A stretch of DNA of 64,000 nt from contig CAVTZY010000039.1 of the NCBI GenBank assembly GCA_963739235.1, positions 1 through 64,000 of the forward strand. The letters run 5' to 3'. Source of the stretch: JAFNAG01 sp963739235 (GTDB lineage: Bacteria > Acidobacteriota > UBA6911). The notes under the pieces are model-generated. The model did not search any database. It saw nothing but the letters and a program-made list of their open reading frames with translations, and was not told where the DNA came from. A program made the translations under genes and the position numbers. Position 1 is the first letter of the stretch. Every line of letters starts with the position of its first letter. Of this stretch, positions 39,129-49,400 are shown piece by piece.

Positions 39129-39529
39129 TCATTGTTTGGTCTGCACTCTCTGATCATGCGTCTGGACACAGGCTCGGATCGCCGGGATTACGTCGTCGGA
39201 CGGGCCGGTTTTCGTCAGATACCCTACAGCTCCCGCAGCCCGTTCGCCCTCCTCGAACATGGACACACCAATGATGCGGATGCCGGGCCATTCCGGGTGA
39301 ATAGTCTGCAAGACCTGGATCCCGTTCATGCCGGCCAGACTGATGTCCATCAGGATGACATCCGGCAAAAGCTCACGCACCATCTTGACAGCCGCTTCAC
39401 CTTCGGATGCTTCACCCCACGATTTCTATGTCAGGCGTTTCCCGAAGCAGACTGGCCAACCCTTGACGCATGAGAATATGATCATCGACCGCCGGAACGC
39501 GAATCTTATTTTCGGCACGACGATCTCCG
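39129..39529 (-). pseudogene. response regulator receiver domain, frameshifted
   Basis: One frame gives KIRVPAVDDHILMRQGLASL with LRETPDIEIVG, the next gives EASEGEAAVKMVRELLPDVI, LMDISLAGMNGIQVLQTI and GYLTKTGPSDDVIPAIRACV. Together they are a complete CheY-like receiver of the NarL type with the acidic pair (VDDH), phosphoryl Asp (LMDIS) and Lys (LTKT). An extra G near 39400 breaks the frame, and the start is also unclear. No DNA-binding domain follows; the frame ends RACVQTHDQRVQTKQ. Divergent from the intact NarL-type regulator at 39769. Confidence 0.75.
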
Positions 39530-39768
39530 TCGTGGATGTGGTGAGAATAGCAAAGCTAAATACTTGTGAAAACACTTGGCAATGGGGTAGCATTTATCAT
39601 TCATCGGGCTGATGCCGCCTGAAGCGGCGCTTTCATCCTTTGCGTGGCTACGAGCGAGGCTGCGTACGACGCGACCGCCTCCCCGTCCTGGGCGAGCGTC
39701 GCGAAGATTACCAGGGCGAAGCTGATCGTGCCTGGACAGTTCGAGCTGACGACAAAGGGAGAAGGAAC

Positions 39769-40422
39769 ATGAAAATAAAAATACTCCTGGCAGACGATCA
39801 CAAGATCGTACGCGACGGCTTGCGCGCCTTGATCGAAAAATACCCTGACATGCAGGTTGTAGCTGAAGCTGCCGACGGGCGTACCGCAGTGCGTCTGGCC
39901 AAAGAGCTGTCTCCCGACATTGCCATTATGGATATCAGCATGCCTGATTTGAATGGCATAGAGGCCGCCAGGCAGATCTCGTCCGACGCGCCCCACGTGA
40001 AAATTCTCACACTTTCGATGCATTCGGATGCCCGATTTGTCAAACACCTGTTCACGGCGGGCGCTTCCGGTTACCTGCTCAAGGAATGTGCCATTGACGA
40101 ACTGGTGAATGCCATCCGAGCCGTGGCCGCCAATCAAGTCTACCTGAGTCCGCGCGTTACCCACGTCGTTCTTACCGAGTATCTGAGCAAACAGCCGGTC
40201 GCTGAAGCCTCGGTTTTTTCCGTCCTGACCGCCAGGGAGCGCGAGGTGCTCCAGCTCATGGCCGAAGGAAAGACAACCAAAGAAATAGCTTACTCTCTGG
40301 GCCTGAGCGTAAAGACTGTAGAAGCCCATCGGCAGAAAATCATGGAAAAATCGAATATTCACAGCATCGCCGAGCTGACAAAATACGCCATCCGTGAGGG
40401 GCTGACCTCGCTCGAATCCTGA
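39769..40422 (+). CDS. NarL/FixJ family response regulator
   Basis: 217 residues. Receiver domain 1-120 with acidic Asp9-Asp10 (LLADDHKIV), phosphoryl site Asp55 (IAIMDISMPD), Ser/Thr and Lys in LTLSMHSD and GYLLKECA. LuxR-type helix-turn-helix at about 152-211 (LTAREREVLQLMAEGKTTKE, LSVKTVEAHRQKIMEK). A partner histidine kinase is not encoded in the window. The ATG at 39769 follows GGGAGAAGGAAC; a 43-residue upstream extension has no support. It would bind DNA as a phosphorylated dimer; targets unknown. Confidence 0.92.
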   Translation: MKIKILLADDHKIVRDGLRALIEKYPDMQVVAEAADGRTAVRLAKELSPDIAIMDISMPDLNGIEAARQISSDAPHVKILTLSMHSDARFVKHLFTAGASGYLLKECAIDELVNAIRAVAANQVYLSPRVTHVVLTEYLSKQPVAEASVFSVLTAREREVLQLMAEGKTTKEIAYSLGLSVKTVEAHRQKIMEKSNIHSIAELTKYAIREGLTSLES

Positions 40423-40544
40423 TTCCGATACCTGCCCCGACAACGGTTTATCCCTGTTCATCGTTTGCCGATTGTACTTGAAACCATGGCCTCCCCTCGG
40501 GGCGTGCCGGACACCCGTCGTCGGCGCAACGGCAGTGGCGCTGA

Positions 40545-40757
40545 TCACCGCATGACCAGGCGCCGTACCCTTCTCCGGCGCATCCGGCCGCCTGTGGTCT
40601 GGAGGAGGCCCTGAAGGGATCGGATGCGATTGCCGGTGATGACAGGATCGATGATTTCTCCGCACAAAAGGCAGACCATGCCGGCAGCACGGCTTTGCGC
40701 CTGCGAATCACGTAACTCCAGTTTGTACATCAGACCATTGCATCGTGGGCAGTGCAT
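40545..40757 (-). CDS. small zinc-ribbon protein, 70 residues
   Basis: Begins MHCPRCNGLMYKLELRD and contains a second pair in MVCLLCGEIIDPVITGNRI, giving a CxxC-x(n)-CxxC ribbon. The C-terminus is basic (RMRRRRVRRLVMR). This pattern (MHCPRC..L ... C..CGe..DpvI..NR) is common in environmental genomes as a protein of unknown function. GGGGAGGTCGT precedes the ATG. Convergent with the response regulator. Confidence 0.75.
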   Translation of the reverse strand: MHCPRCNGLMYKLELRDSQAQSRAAGMVCLLCGEIIDPVITGNRIRSLQGLLQTTGGRMRRRRVRRLVMR

Positions 40758-40985
40758 ACGACCTCCCCGGTTTTCCTGTCGAGTTTTTCAAATAAGCAGC
40801 CTCTCCTCGGATTTTCCACAGCCGGAGCAGCCGTGCGACCCGGTCAGGTGCAGCCTGCAGCGGGTGGCAAAATCGAGTGGAGTCTAGCAGCAGGTATGAG
40901 GAAAATCATATCGGGTACTTCCCCAGGGGGGAGGCGGGAAAAGCCTATAGGTGAAGATCACCATCGGAGTCTCTGAGAGAACAAA

Positions 40986-41012
40986 AAGGGCCCCTGCATG
41001 GCAGGGGCCCTT
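40986..41012 (-). terminator. intrinsic terminator (minus strand)
   Basis: AAGGGCCCCTGC and GCAGGGGCCCTT form a perfect 12-base stem with a 3-base loop; on the minus strand the hairpin runs into TTTTTGTT. It stands just after the stop of the collapsed TonB receptor at 41035. Confidence 0.85.
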
Positions 41013-41034
41013 GTCCTGGTTCGCCCTGTAAGGG

Positions 41035-42198
41035 CTAGAAGATAAACTTCATCGCGAACTGGATGTTTCTCCGCTCGGCGGCCGTGGTGCCGGCCTTCCC
41101 GCCGAAATAGGCAGGGATGAAGGTAGTAGAGGAAATATCCTGCTGGCTGATGTCCGCATAGAGGTTGGAGTGGTTGAAGAGATTGTAGAATTCGGCCCGG
41201 AACTGCAGGCTGACCCCCTCTTTCGGGAGCTTAAAGCTCTTGTAAGCCCCCAAGTTGAAATCCCAGTAGCCGGGCTGGCGGAAGGTGTTGCGCCCGGCCA
41301 TGTTGGCGGGATACGGGGGCCGAAATCAGAGTATCCAGTGATCGAATTGGCATAGCCGACGCCGGCGGACAGGCTGGACAGGTCAAGGTAGGTGAAGGTG
41401 TTTGGGGTTCCGGCGACCGGCGCGGGGTTGCTGACTGCCGACATGTTGATCGGGCTGGTAAGGAGCACCCGGTTGCACGTGGCATACGCATTGGTGCAGT
41501 CGTAAATCGAGTAGGGAGCTCCCGTGTGGGCCGAGAAAATCGGGGCAAAGCTCCAGCCGCCAAGAACCTGGCGGCCGATGCCTTTCATGTTTTTGGCAAA
41601 GGGGACATCCCAAATGCCGCTGACGCTGATCCGCTGCCGGAACGTCAAAGTCCGAACTCCCGTAGTCCAACAGAGGATTGGTAGGATCGAGCAATCCGAG
41701 GTTGGCGTTGTTGAGGAGCAGGCTGAAGGTATCGCTGATATTGTCAAGCGAATGCGAGTAGGTGTAATTGACTCTGAACTGGACTCCCGAGTTGAGCAGG
41801 TTCTGGGTGCTGACTTCAGCTACCATCGTAGTCGGGACTGCCCCGACAGTGAGTGAAAATCCCGCATTCACGACACCACCGACAGGTATCACAACCTGCC
41901 TCTGAGCGGTATTGAATCCGGTCATTGTTGTTGACACCGTGTAATTTCCCGGCAGTAGGTTAGTTATCGCGTAGCTGCCGTCGCCACCAGTGACTGTCGT
42001 GCGCTCCGCGTTCGTGGCAATGTTTTTCACGGTGACGGTTGCGCCCGGAACTACAGCTCCACTTTCCCCCGGTTTGCAAGCAGCCGCGCGCGACACTGGG
42101 CATCCGGCGCGCGCTCTAGGTTTTTTGAGGAAATTGGGCCCGGCAAATTGCCGGGCCCGGTTACATCGTGGATGTATTGGCGGGAGCGTTTCCGTCAT
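41035..42198 (-). pseudogene. collapsed TonB-dependent receptor (large internal deletion, frameshifts)
   Basis: The N-terminal part is a carboxypeptidase-like regulatory domain (SGAVVPGATVTVKNIATNAE, GDGSYAITNLLPGNYTVSTT). After VGAVPTTMVAEVSTQNLLN the sequence jumps to the late barrel (GVQFRVNYTYSHSLDNISDT), skipping the plug and several hundred barrel residues. Frame changes follow near 41640 and 41300. The ending is proper: ELYNLFNHSNL-like AEFYNLFNHSNLYAD, then RRNIQFAMKFIF with terminal Phe. The signal peptide is missing. The terminator at 40986 survives. Clearly a dead gene, in contrast to the intact receptor at 46460. Confidence 0.8.
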
Positions 42199-42780
42199 GG
42201 TGAAACGCCTGAACTGCAGACCAATTGCGGGATCGCGCTTCGCTCTTATACCTGGCTTGTTGGATCGTAACGGGATAAATTCGAATCTGCCCTTTCATGG
42301 CATCACCCATTCGGTTCCAATTTCTCCCCGGTGCTTCAGGATCGGGCGCTATGCCTTGCGAATTCCTCAAACGGGGAATCGGATCGTTACGTTTCCGTGA
42401 CTTTGTTTCAATTTTTATCAGTGCCGAATCTGCTCGGAATCGTTTCATCACTTACCTAAGAGCTTTTTATTTTCGCGTTGACCCGTGCGTAGAATTACAT
42501 AACCCGCGAGGCAGCACAACCCGGCAAAACCCTACTTGCGCCCGCTTTTTTGCCTAGGGCATCCGGCGGGATCCGCATCATGTTCTCGCGGGCCTCGGAT
42601 AGGATATTGTAAGAACGGTCCTTGCTTCGGAGACGGGGATGAGTCACAGTTTCTGGGTAAAGCGCCTGGTTCCGCAATTCATGATTTAGACGGCGCTCCG
42701 AAGGTTCGGACCACCATTTGCCTTGTACTCTGGGCCTGGAATCTGTGAATGGAAATCAATCTGGCTGAGGAGGAATGGCC
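42199..42780. other. intergenic, no gene recognised
   Basis: 582 bases upstream of the VOC gene. A 10-base-stem palindrome GGGCCCGGCAAATTGCCGGG (with CCC, 42136-42158) lies just left of this region, without T runs. No frame with a ribosome binding site or recognisable product. GAGGAGGAATGGCC is the site for the next gene. Confidence 0.5.
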
Positions 42781-43149
42781 ATGCTCGGGTTACGACACCT
42801 TGCTTTGAAGGTCCACGACATTGAGAAAGCGGTGGAGTTCTATACGCGAATTCTGGAGATGCGGGTTGACTGGCAGCCTGACAAGGAGAACGTATATCTC
42901 ACCAGCGGGTCGGATAATCTGGCGCTGCACCAATGCGATGAGCCAACAGGCGGCGGCACCCTGGATCACTTCGGGTTCGTGGTTTCCAAATCAGAGGAAG
43001 TAGATGAATGGGCACTTCGCCTTGCTCGACACGGGGTGCCTCTGTTTCAAGGCCCCAAAACCCATCGTGATGGGTCGCGCTCCATCTACTTCCGCGATCC
43101 TGATGAAAACCTCATTCAATTGCTGTTTCATCCCAGAGTTGCGGCATAA
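42781..43149 (+). CDS. VOC family protein (glyoxalase/dioxygenase fold)
   Basis: 122 residues with two beta-alpha-beta-beta-beta units. The metal-type ligands are visible: LRHLALKVHDIEKAVEFYTR (His), TLDHFGFVVSKSEEV (His) and IYFRDPDENLIQLLFHP (Glu). Enzymes of this fold include glyoxalase I, ring-cleaving dioxygenases and antibiotic resistance proteins; the exact reaction is not predictable. The ATG at 42781 sits 8 bases after AGGAGG; an ATG two codons upstream is too close to it. Confidence 0.85.
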   Translation: MLGLRHLALKVHDIEKAVEFYTRILEMRVDWQPDKENVYLTSGSDNLALHQCDEPTGGGTLDHFGFVVSKSEEVDEWALRLARHGVPLFQGPKTHRDGSRSIYFRDPDENLIQLLFHPRVAA

Positions 43150-43192
43150 CAGCGTCCGGGCAACGCTCCCGGTTCAAGGCGCATGGACGCGC

Positions 43193-44083
43193 TCATTTCT
43201 TGATCAATCGCGTTTCCTCCTGATTCTCGCCAGTAATTGGGATGACCAAATTCGCCGGCTCCGCCGCCGTTATGGTGCCTGCGACGCTTTGCTTCTGGTC
43301 TGCTCTGACGAAAATCCCTTCTTTGATGGCGAAGTACCAGGTCATGGTACCTTCGACGCTGCCATCGACAGTCAAGGAGGTGCCGTTCTGTTCCAGATTT
43401 CCCGTCATCGCACCTTTACCCTTAGTTTTGATCCGCACACACTCGTATCCATCGACGGTTTCGAAGCCGTCGACGGTGTTAACGAGCTTTATGACCACGC
43501 GAGTCGTACCCGTTTCGTTTTTGTCGACGACCGTTTCTTCGCTCAGCCAGGTATCGCCTGTTTTGACTGGCCGGTCGGGAAGATCCGGGAAAAAGGTCTG
43601 GAAGGCTGCACCCAGATTCCGTCTTCCGGCCGCGCCCATGTCATATTGAATCGAGGAGGCACCGGCAACGTCGATCTCCTTGCCCAGACGCGAGAGGGTC
43701 ATGTCAAAGCTCTTTCCCGTAACCGTGCTCGCATCTGCAGACAACCCTCCTTGCGCGCTTTCGGCGCTCTGCTTAAAGGCGTCGATGGTCACCCCGAGAA
43801 GGTAATTCCCCTCCTTCATGCCTTTTGATTTGATGGAAAACTCGCGGCTGGAGAGGTTTTTGACTGCGATCGACTGGCCCATTACGTCCAGGTTCTGTGT
43901 TTCTGTGCTGACATTCCGGTACGCCAACGTCTTGCCCTCGGGGAATTGGTAGGCCAGCGTCACAACCTTCTCCTGGCCTCCTCCTGCGCCTGCTTGCTGC
44001 GCTCGGACGGCGGCCGGGCCGAAGAACGCCAGAGCCAAGCTCGTTACCAGCAATATGTTTCTCAGTGATCTGTTCGCCAGCAT
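43193..44083 (-). CDS. secreted DUF6263-like protein
   Basis: 296 residues. Signal peptide MLANRSLRNILLVTSLALAF, cleaved near VRAQQ. The mature protein is beta-rich, with YQFPEGKTLAYRNVSTETQN, LPDRPVKTGDTWLSEETVVD, and VNTVDGFETVDGYECVRIKT. These strings, including DGYecvkI.t.g.G and GtmtwyFAik.Gifv, match a group of secreted proteins sometimes named DUF6263. Function unknown; no catalytic residues obvious. The ATG at 44083 follows CGAGGATCGAT. Confidence 0.75.
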   Translation of the reverse strand: MLANRSLRNILLVTSLALAFFGPAAVRAQQAGAGGGQEKVVTLAYQFPEGKTLAYRNVSTETQNLDVMGQSIAVKNLSSREFSIKSKGMKEGNYLLGVTIDAFKQSAESAQGGLSADASTVTGKSFDMTLSRLGKEIDVAGASSIQYDMGAAGRRNLGAAFQTFFPDLPDRPVKTGDTWLSEETVVDKNETGTTRVVIKLVNTVDGFETVDGYECVRIKTKGKGAMTGNLEQNGTSLTVDGSVEGTMTWYFAIKEGIFVRADQKQSVAGTITAAEPANLVIPITGENQEETRLIKK

Positions 44084-44670
44084 ATCGATCCTCGTTGGAT
44101 TAATCCCCTCCCAATGACCGTTCACGGGGTGTTCAGTGCGATTCCTTTTGTCTCAGAGAGTAAAATACCACAGCCTGTGCCCGGAGTAGAACGCCGAGTC
44201 TGTTGTGTTCGGCGCTTTTTTCCACGAATGTCCGCCTCGACCGAATTGACGAAAAACATGCCAACCCATCGACTTATGTGATGGTGCAATTCACCGGCGG
44301 TGGGAGCGGCGTAGACTATGTCGCGATGGAACCTATCGAGGGGAGATTCGGGGAAAATCGGGTGGTAGGAAGCTGTGAAAACATCATAGGCAGACATCGA
44401 ACCGCCAAGACCACCAAGACTGCGAAGAAGAATAACTGCAATTCTTTGAGGTCTTTGCGGTCTTCGCGGTGACTGCTGTTGCCACCAGGCTGCGGTGCCC
44501 GTTGCATTGTTTCACACCTCCTGGGCTGCGAATTCACCAATTGCCGCAAACGGCGGACCCTTAGCCTGATACAAATGGCACGTAACCTTCCGTGGCAGCC
44601 TGATGCAGATAAACAAAATATTCCAGATGAGAACCCCCTCGGTTTCCGTTGGGGCCCGGTTTCCTCGGTT
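44084..44670. other. intergenic with dispersed AAGACC/GGTCTT repeat
   Basis: At 44398-44475 GAACCGCCAAGACCACCAAG and AGGTCTTTGCGGTCTTCGCG are an imperfect inverted pair around TGCGAAGAAGAATAACTGCA. Related to the elements near 18006, 36740 and 59290. No supported gene in the rest. Confidence 0.5.
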
Positions 44671-46212
44671 TTATTTACTTATGTTGAAGCAGGCCATTTC
44701 TGTGGCGTTACGGACGATCAGCCGGCCGTCCGCGATCGCCGGAACGTTCCACGTTTTCCCCGAGATGGCTGGAAAGCGCGCAATTTCCTGGAATTTTTCC
44801 GGGCTGGCTTTTACGAGCGCGACTTCGCCGGTTTCGCTGCTGATGACCAGGTGGCCTGTGGCGAGCAGGACCTGCCCGTAACCGTAGCGTCCACCCTTCC
44901 ACTTGAGTTCACCGGTGGCGGCATCCATGCATGCCAGGATCGCCTCGTCGAAACCGTAGATACATCCCTCGTACAACACCGAGGTGCCGAATTTATTCTT
45001 CATGCGGTTGTTCTGCCAGATGGTACGGGCTTCATAAGTCTTGTCTTTGAACGAGATCTCCACCAGCGCGGCGCCATGGTCGTATCCTGCGGAGATGAAA
45101 AACCGGTTCTCAGCCGTTACGATCGGTTGCGTGATATTAATACCATTCTGGGTGGCCCACGGGTATTCCCAGAGGAGCGCGCCGTCTTCAAGGGTCAGGC
45201 CTATCACGCGATTTGCGCTGACCACCAGAATCTGGCGGCGGCCGGCGAGGGTGGCCAACTGGGGAGACTCATACGCCTGCTTGTCGTCGAGCGCTTTCCA
45301 GATTGGAGCGCCGGTAAGCCGGTTGTAGGCGACGACCGATTTGCCACCGGGGCCTCCGGGCAAAACGATCACCTTGTCATCGACGATCAGGGGAGATGCG
45401 GCCATCCCCCACGGGAGGTTGTCGGCGCCGTTGTCGGATAGGATGTTGCGCGACCAGATGCGGCTCCCTGACCGGGCATCGAGGCAACGCAATTCGCCCA
45501 TGGCACCGAGTGCGTACAGCCGTCCCTCGTGCCAGACAGGTGTAGATCTAGGCCCATCGCCGCCGAGAGTTTCGCGGAATTCGGCGTCCCAGCCGTGGAT
45601 CCATTTTTCGCGGCCGGAATTCAGGTCGTAGGCGACAACAACCTCCTTTTGCCTGCGCTGCTCGATGGTGAAGATGGTGTTGTCCGCTACCGAGACCGAG
45701 GCATATCCACCGCCGACCGGTCGCTTCCAGAGCAGCGGGAGCCTGCCGGACGGCCAGTCGGTGAGAATCTCGGCTTCCGCATAGATTCCCTTGTGCCCGG
45801 GGCCGCGGAAATCAGTCCAGTAGGCCTGGGGAACTGCGGGCGTCGGCTCCGGCGTCCGTCCGGCGACGGGTGCCGGCGACGCTGTCGGAGCTGCTGTGGG
45901 CAGCGGAGCTTGCATCTGGCTGGCATCAATCGAGTGCTCTTCTGCGCGACGCCGTTCAATTTCCGTGCTGTGCCTCTCGGTGTTTTTGAATGAAAATCTC
46001 GCACGCCTCAGGCCGCCATCCATCTCCATGCTGAGGCCCCAGAAGAGAAAAAGATGCACGATGCCGAATACAATAACAACCAGGGAACCCAGTAATTTTG
46101 TCGCCAGGCGGCTGTCCCGTCTCATCCACAGCAGGATCAGGCCCAGGGGCGGGAACAAGAGGATGCACAACCAGATCACGGCGCGATTACTGTGCCAGGC
46201 ATGATTCGTCAT
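44671..46212 (-). CDS. membrane-anchored PQQ-like beta-propeller protein
   Basis: 513 residues. Two hydrophobic segments at the N-terminus (VIWLCILLFPPLGLILLWM and LLGSLVVIVFGIVHLFLFW) anchor it; a Pro/Ala/Thr-rich linker (about 100-130) leads to an eight-blade propeller with PQQ/BamB-type repeats such as VVAYDLNSGREKWIHGW, ELRCLDARSGSRIWSRNI and AILACMDAATGELKWKG. Family members bind PQQ or act as scaffolds; no dehydrogenase Asp/Cys-Cys motif is seen, so an outer-membrane or envelope scaffold role is more likely. GCGGAGGCCCCGCTC precedes the ATG. Confidence 0.85.
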   Translation of the reverse strand: MTNHAWHSNRAVIWLCILLFPPLGLILLWMRRDSRLATKLLGSLVVIVFGIVHLFLFWGLSMEMDGGLRRARFSFKNTERHSTEIERRRAEEHSIDASQMQAPLPTAAPTASPAPVAGRTPEPTPAVPQAYWTDFRGPGHKGIYAEAEILTDWPSGRLPLLWKRPVGGGYASVSVADNTIFTIEQRRQKEVVVAYDLNSGREKWIHGWDAEFRETLGGDGPRSTPVWHEGRLYALGAMGELRCLDARSGSRIWSRNILSDNGADNLPWGMAASPLIVDDKVIVLPGGPGGKSVVAYNRLTGAPIWKALDDKQAYESPQLATLAGRRQILVVSANRVIGLTLEDGALLWEYPWATQNGINITQPIVTAENRFFISAGYDHGAALVEISFKDKTYEARTIWQNNRMKNKFGTSVLYEGCIYGFDEAILACMDAATGELKWKGGRYGYGQVLLATGHLVISSETGEVALVKASPEKFQEIARFPAISGKTWNVPAIADGRLIVRNATEMACFNISK

Positions 46213-46384
46213 GAGCGGGGCCTCCGCACCCTCATGGACTTTCTAGCGTTTCGAGAATGGAGGATCAAGCACAATCAAGAGCAAATGTGGATTTTCCGGA
46301 TTTGAAGCCTGCAGGATAGTGCCTCTCGGCGTGTGATGAAAGATCTGTTGCCGCCACAGGATCTTCCTCACTGCGGCACGTACG

Positions 46385-46417
46385 AAAAAGGGGACGAGCC
46401 TTCGGGCTCGTCCCCTT
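46385..46417 (-). terminator. intrinsic terminator with UUCG-type loop (minus strand)
   Basis: A perfect 13-base stem (AAGGGGACGAGCC / GGCTCGTCCCCTT) with a TTCG loop on the plus strand; on the minus strand it is followed by TTTTT. It ends the transcript of the TonB receptor that stops at 46460. Confidence 0.88.
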
Positions 46418-46459
46418 GTTACAGTGGTTGCAAGCGCTGTTGCGCCTGAGGAGCAATTG

Positions 46460-49400
46460 CTAGAACATGTATCGCAGAGCGAACTGCATCTGGCGGGGCG
46501 ACCCGAGCTGGCTGCTCAGCTTACCCCAATTCGACGATGATGTGAGGGAGCTGCCGTTAGAAGTCGGGTCGAACTTGACCGTGTTGGTCATATTGAAGGT
46601 CTCCCACCGAATCTGGAGCTTGTGGCCCTCTTTCCACGGCATGTTGAAGGTCTTGCTGACACCGCTGTCGATGCCGAAATAGCCGTCGCCGCGGATGTTG
46701 TTGCGAAGACCGGATTCGCCGGCGGGAGTATAGTGATAGGCGGCAAGCGCAGCGTTGGCGTCATCCCAGAGATTGGGTCCGCGCGGACCGACGACCGAGA
46801 TCCCATTTTTATTGTTCGTGACCGGCGGCTCTTTGCCGTTCGGAACGCCTAGAGAATCGACTTCCCAGTTCGTCGGCCAGCGCTGGCCATTGCTGACATC
46901 CGTCGGCAAGCCGGATGTCTGGCGCCACGTCCCAGTAATCTGCCAACCGCCGACGAAAGCATCGAGCACCTTGTTCATTTTGGCGCCGAACTTCTGCCCG
47001 CGGCCAAACGGGAGCTGCCAAACGGCGTAAAAGTTGAGCGCGTGCAGAGTATCGTAATCCGACACGGCCCGGTTCTGCCCCGGGAACCAGGTGTTCTGGA
47101 TCAGGCCGGCCCAGTTGCCGCCGTTTTCCGCACGCGAAGCAAGATCGATCGACTTCGAGAGGGTGTAGTTGAGGTCAAACATCAACCCTCCTGAAAAGCG
47201 TTTTCGAATGGTCAACTGCCCCGCATGGTAATCGCCCGCACCGATGGAGCCCCAGGTGGAGAGCGCCGAATACTGGGGATTGAAGATCATCCAGGGACCA
47301 TAGATCCCGCAATTTATTTGGTTCACGCTGCCATCCGAGTAAAACGTTGTGCCGGTGGTACTACAGTTTGAGCTGTTGTCGGCATTGTTGAGCGTGTTGG
47401 TGAAGTCCCCCTGATTGCTGTTCACCAGGTAGTCCATCGCCCAGATCTGAGTGGCGGTATAACCGCCGGCCGCAGCTCCCGCCCAGAACTTTTCAATAAA
47501 TGGGATCTTGGGCAGGTCCTTAACTGCCACGCCCTTATCATCGAGCAAGGTCGCCAATTGCTGCCATGCCTGGAAGTAGGTCTGGCCGGACGCGGGGTCT
47601 TTCAGGTTGGTGGGCATGGCGAGGTCGTGTTGGATCAGAGAGTGACGCGAAAGCCGGCCGACGTAGGACAGCTGGACAAAAAGGCCATGGCTGAACTCGC
47701 GGCCAAAACTGAGGTTCATGTTCATCGTGTAGGGCGCCTTCAACGTATCGTCGATAGAGTTGGTGATAGAAAACTTATCGGGATACGTTTGAGGGAATCC
47801 GCCCTTGGGCGCAGCGGCGATGATTGCACTCGGCACCGTCCAGAAGGTCGTGAATCGGGGTACTTGGGCGGAGGTTGTTACGTTGGGCGGACTGGTGAGC
47901 GAGGTGGAGAGACCAAAGGCAGTGCTGTTGAAGGTTTGCGCCAGCGGCTGGCCGATTTCGTCGTAGTACATGCCGAAGCCGGCACGGATTGACGTCCTGC
48001 CCGCGCCTCCGAACAACCACTTCGCCAGCCCGCTATCGCCCTTGGGAGAATAAGCAAGGCCCAAACGAGGAGACCAGTTATTGTGCGTCGGATACATCGG
48101 CCTCCCGCCGGAGCCATTGGCCACGATGTACGTGACCTGGCCGGCGCCCTGCTGTGACAGTCCCTGAGCTGCCAACGAGGCGCGCTGAGCATTCCAATCG
48201 GCGATCGGCACGGTCGTGGAAACCTGCTGCCCGTTTGCCTCGTGAACCGGAGGCTCATGACCGAAGCGCAGGCCCGCCGTGATGGTGAAATTGCGGGTGA
48301 CCTTCCAGGAGTCCTGGGCGTAGAACTCCGTTTCGGTATTCGCAAAGCTGCGCCTTACCAGGGCGCCCATAGGGAGAATTGTTCCATCGACGAGGTAGTT
48401 GTAGTTGGCATTGCCTTGAACCTCGAGGCCCAACACCGCCGCAATCCCATACTGATAGCTCTGCTTGTCGGTACTCGAGAGGTTGAGCGACGCGGGTGCC
48501 AGATCAGAGCCTGACCCTTTCAACCAGGAGGGGTTCGAGGAAGCGCTGTGGAACGAGTGACCATTCGAACCCGATTGGTTCGAGATCGTGCGCACAACCA
48601 TGCCAAAACGGATATCGTGCGATCCATGGTTCCAGGCGAAGTCTTCGCTGAAGGTGTGGACGGGAATGATTCGTGCCGTACTGGTTGAGGTGCCGTAGGG
48701 GTTGTCAAGCCCGCGGAGCCACTCCCAACTTCCCTGTGTCACACCGCTGCTCTCACCGCCGGCGCGAGTGAGCCCGTAGCGGAAAGTGCTGACCTTGTTA
48801 TTCGCCAGCACCCATGTCCAACCCGCCGCCAGGCCTTTGTTGTTGGTGAGGTTTACCGAATTCGGCGGCTGGCCCGGGAACTGCGGCGTGCCTATGGCAT
48901 GGTCGTTCTGGAGGTTGCCGCGTACGAACAGGTTGTGCTTGCCGGCTTCGTCCACCTTGTAATCGAACTTGGCAATATAAGTGTCTTGCTTGCTGTGTAT
49001 CGGCGAATTGAAGCGGAAGCCGGTGGTATTGACCTGGTCGCCGAGCGAAGTGTCGTTCCCGTGCGGGTAGACGTTTTGGAAAATCTGAAGCACGCCGGCA
49101 TTCTCACCGATTCCCCCAGGATCGATTGCCTTGACGTCTGCGGGAGTGAGCTGCTTCAAAACGCCACTCTTGTCGTGATACTGGACGATCCCCTGTCTCA
49201 ATGTATCTATCGGGACCGTGCGCGTGGCACTCGCGGCGCTGGCGTCACGGCGGCCCTCATAGTTGACGAAGAAGAACGCCTTGTTCTTCTTGATCGGTCC
49301 TCCTACGGAGGCGCCGAAAACGTTGATATTCAGGGCAGGACGGGGAACGCCTGTCCGGTTGTTGAAGAAGCTGTTTGCGGAAAACTTCGTATTGCGGTTG

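Noticed and set aside
42136..42158. GC-rich palindrome as transcription terminator
   Set aside because: Strong stem, but no T run follows on either strand, and no gene ends directly before it.
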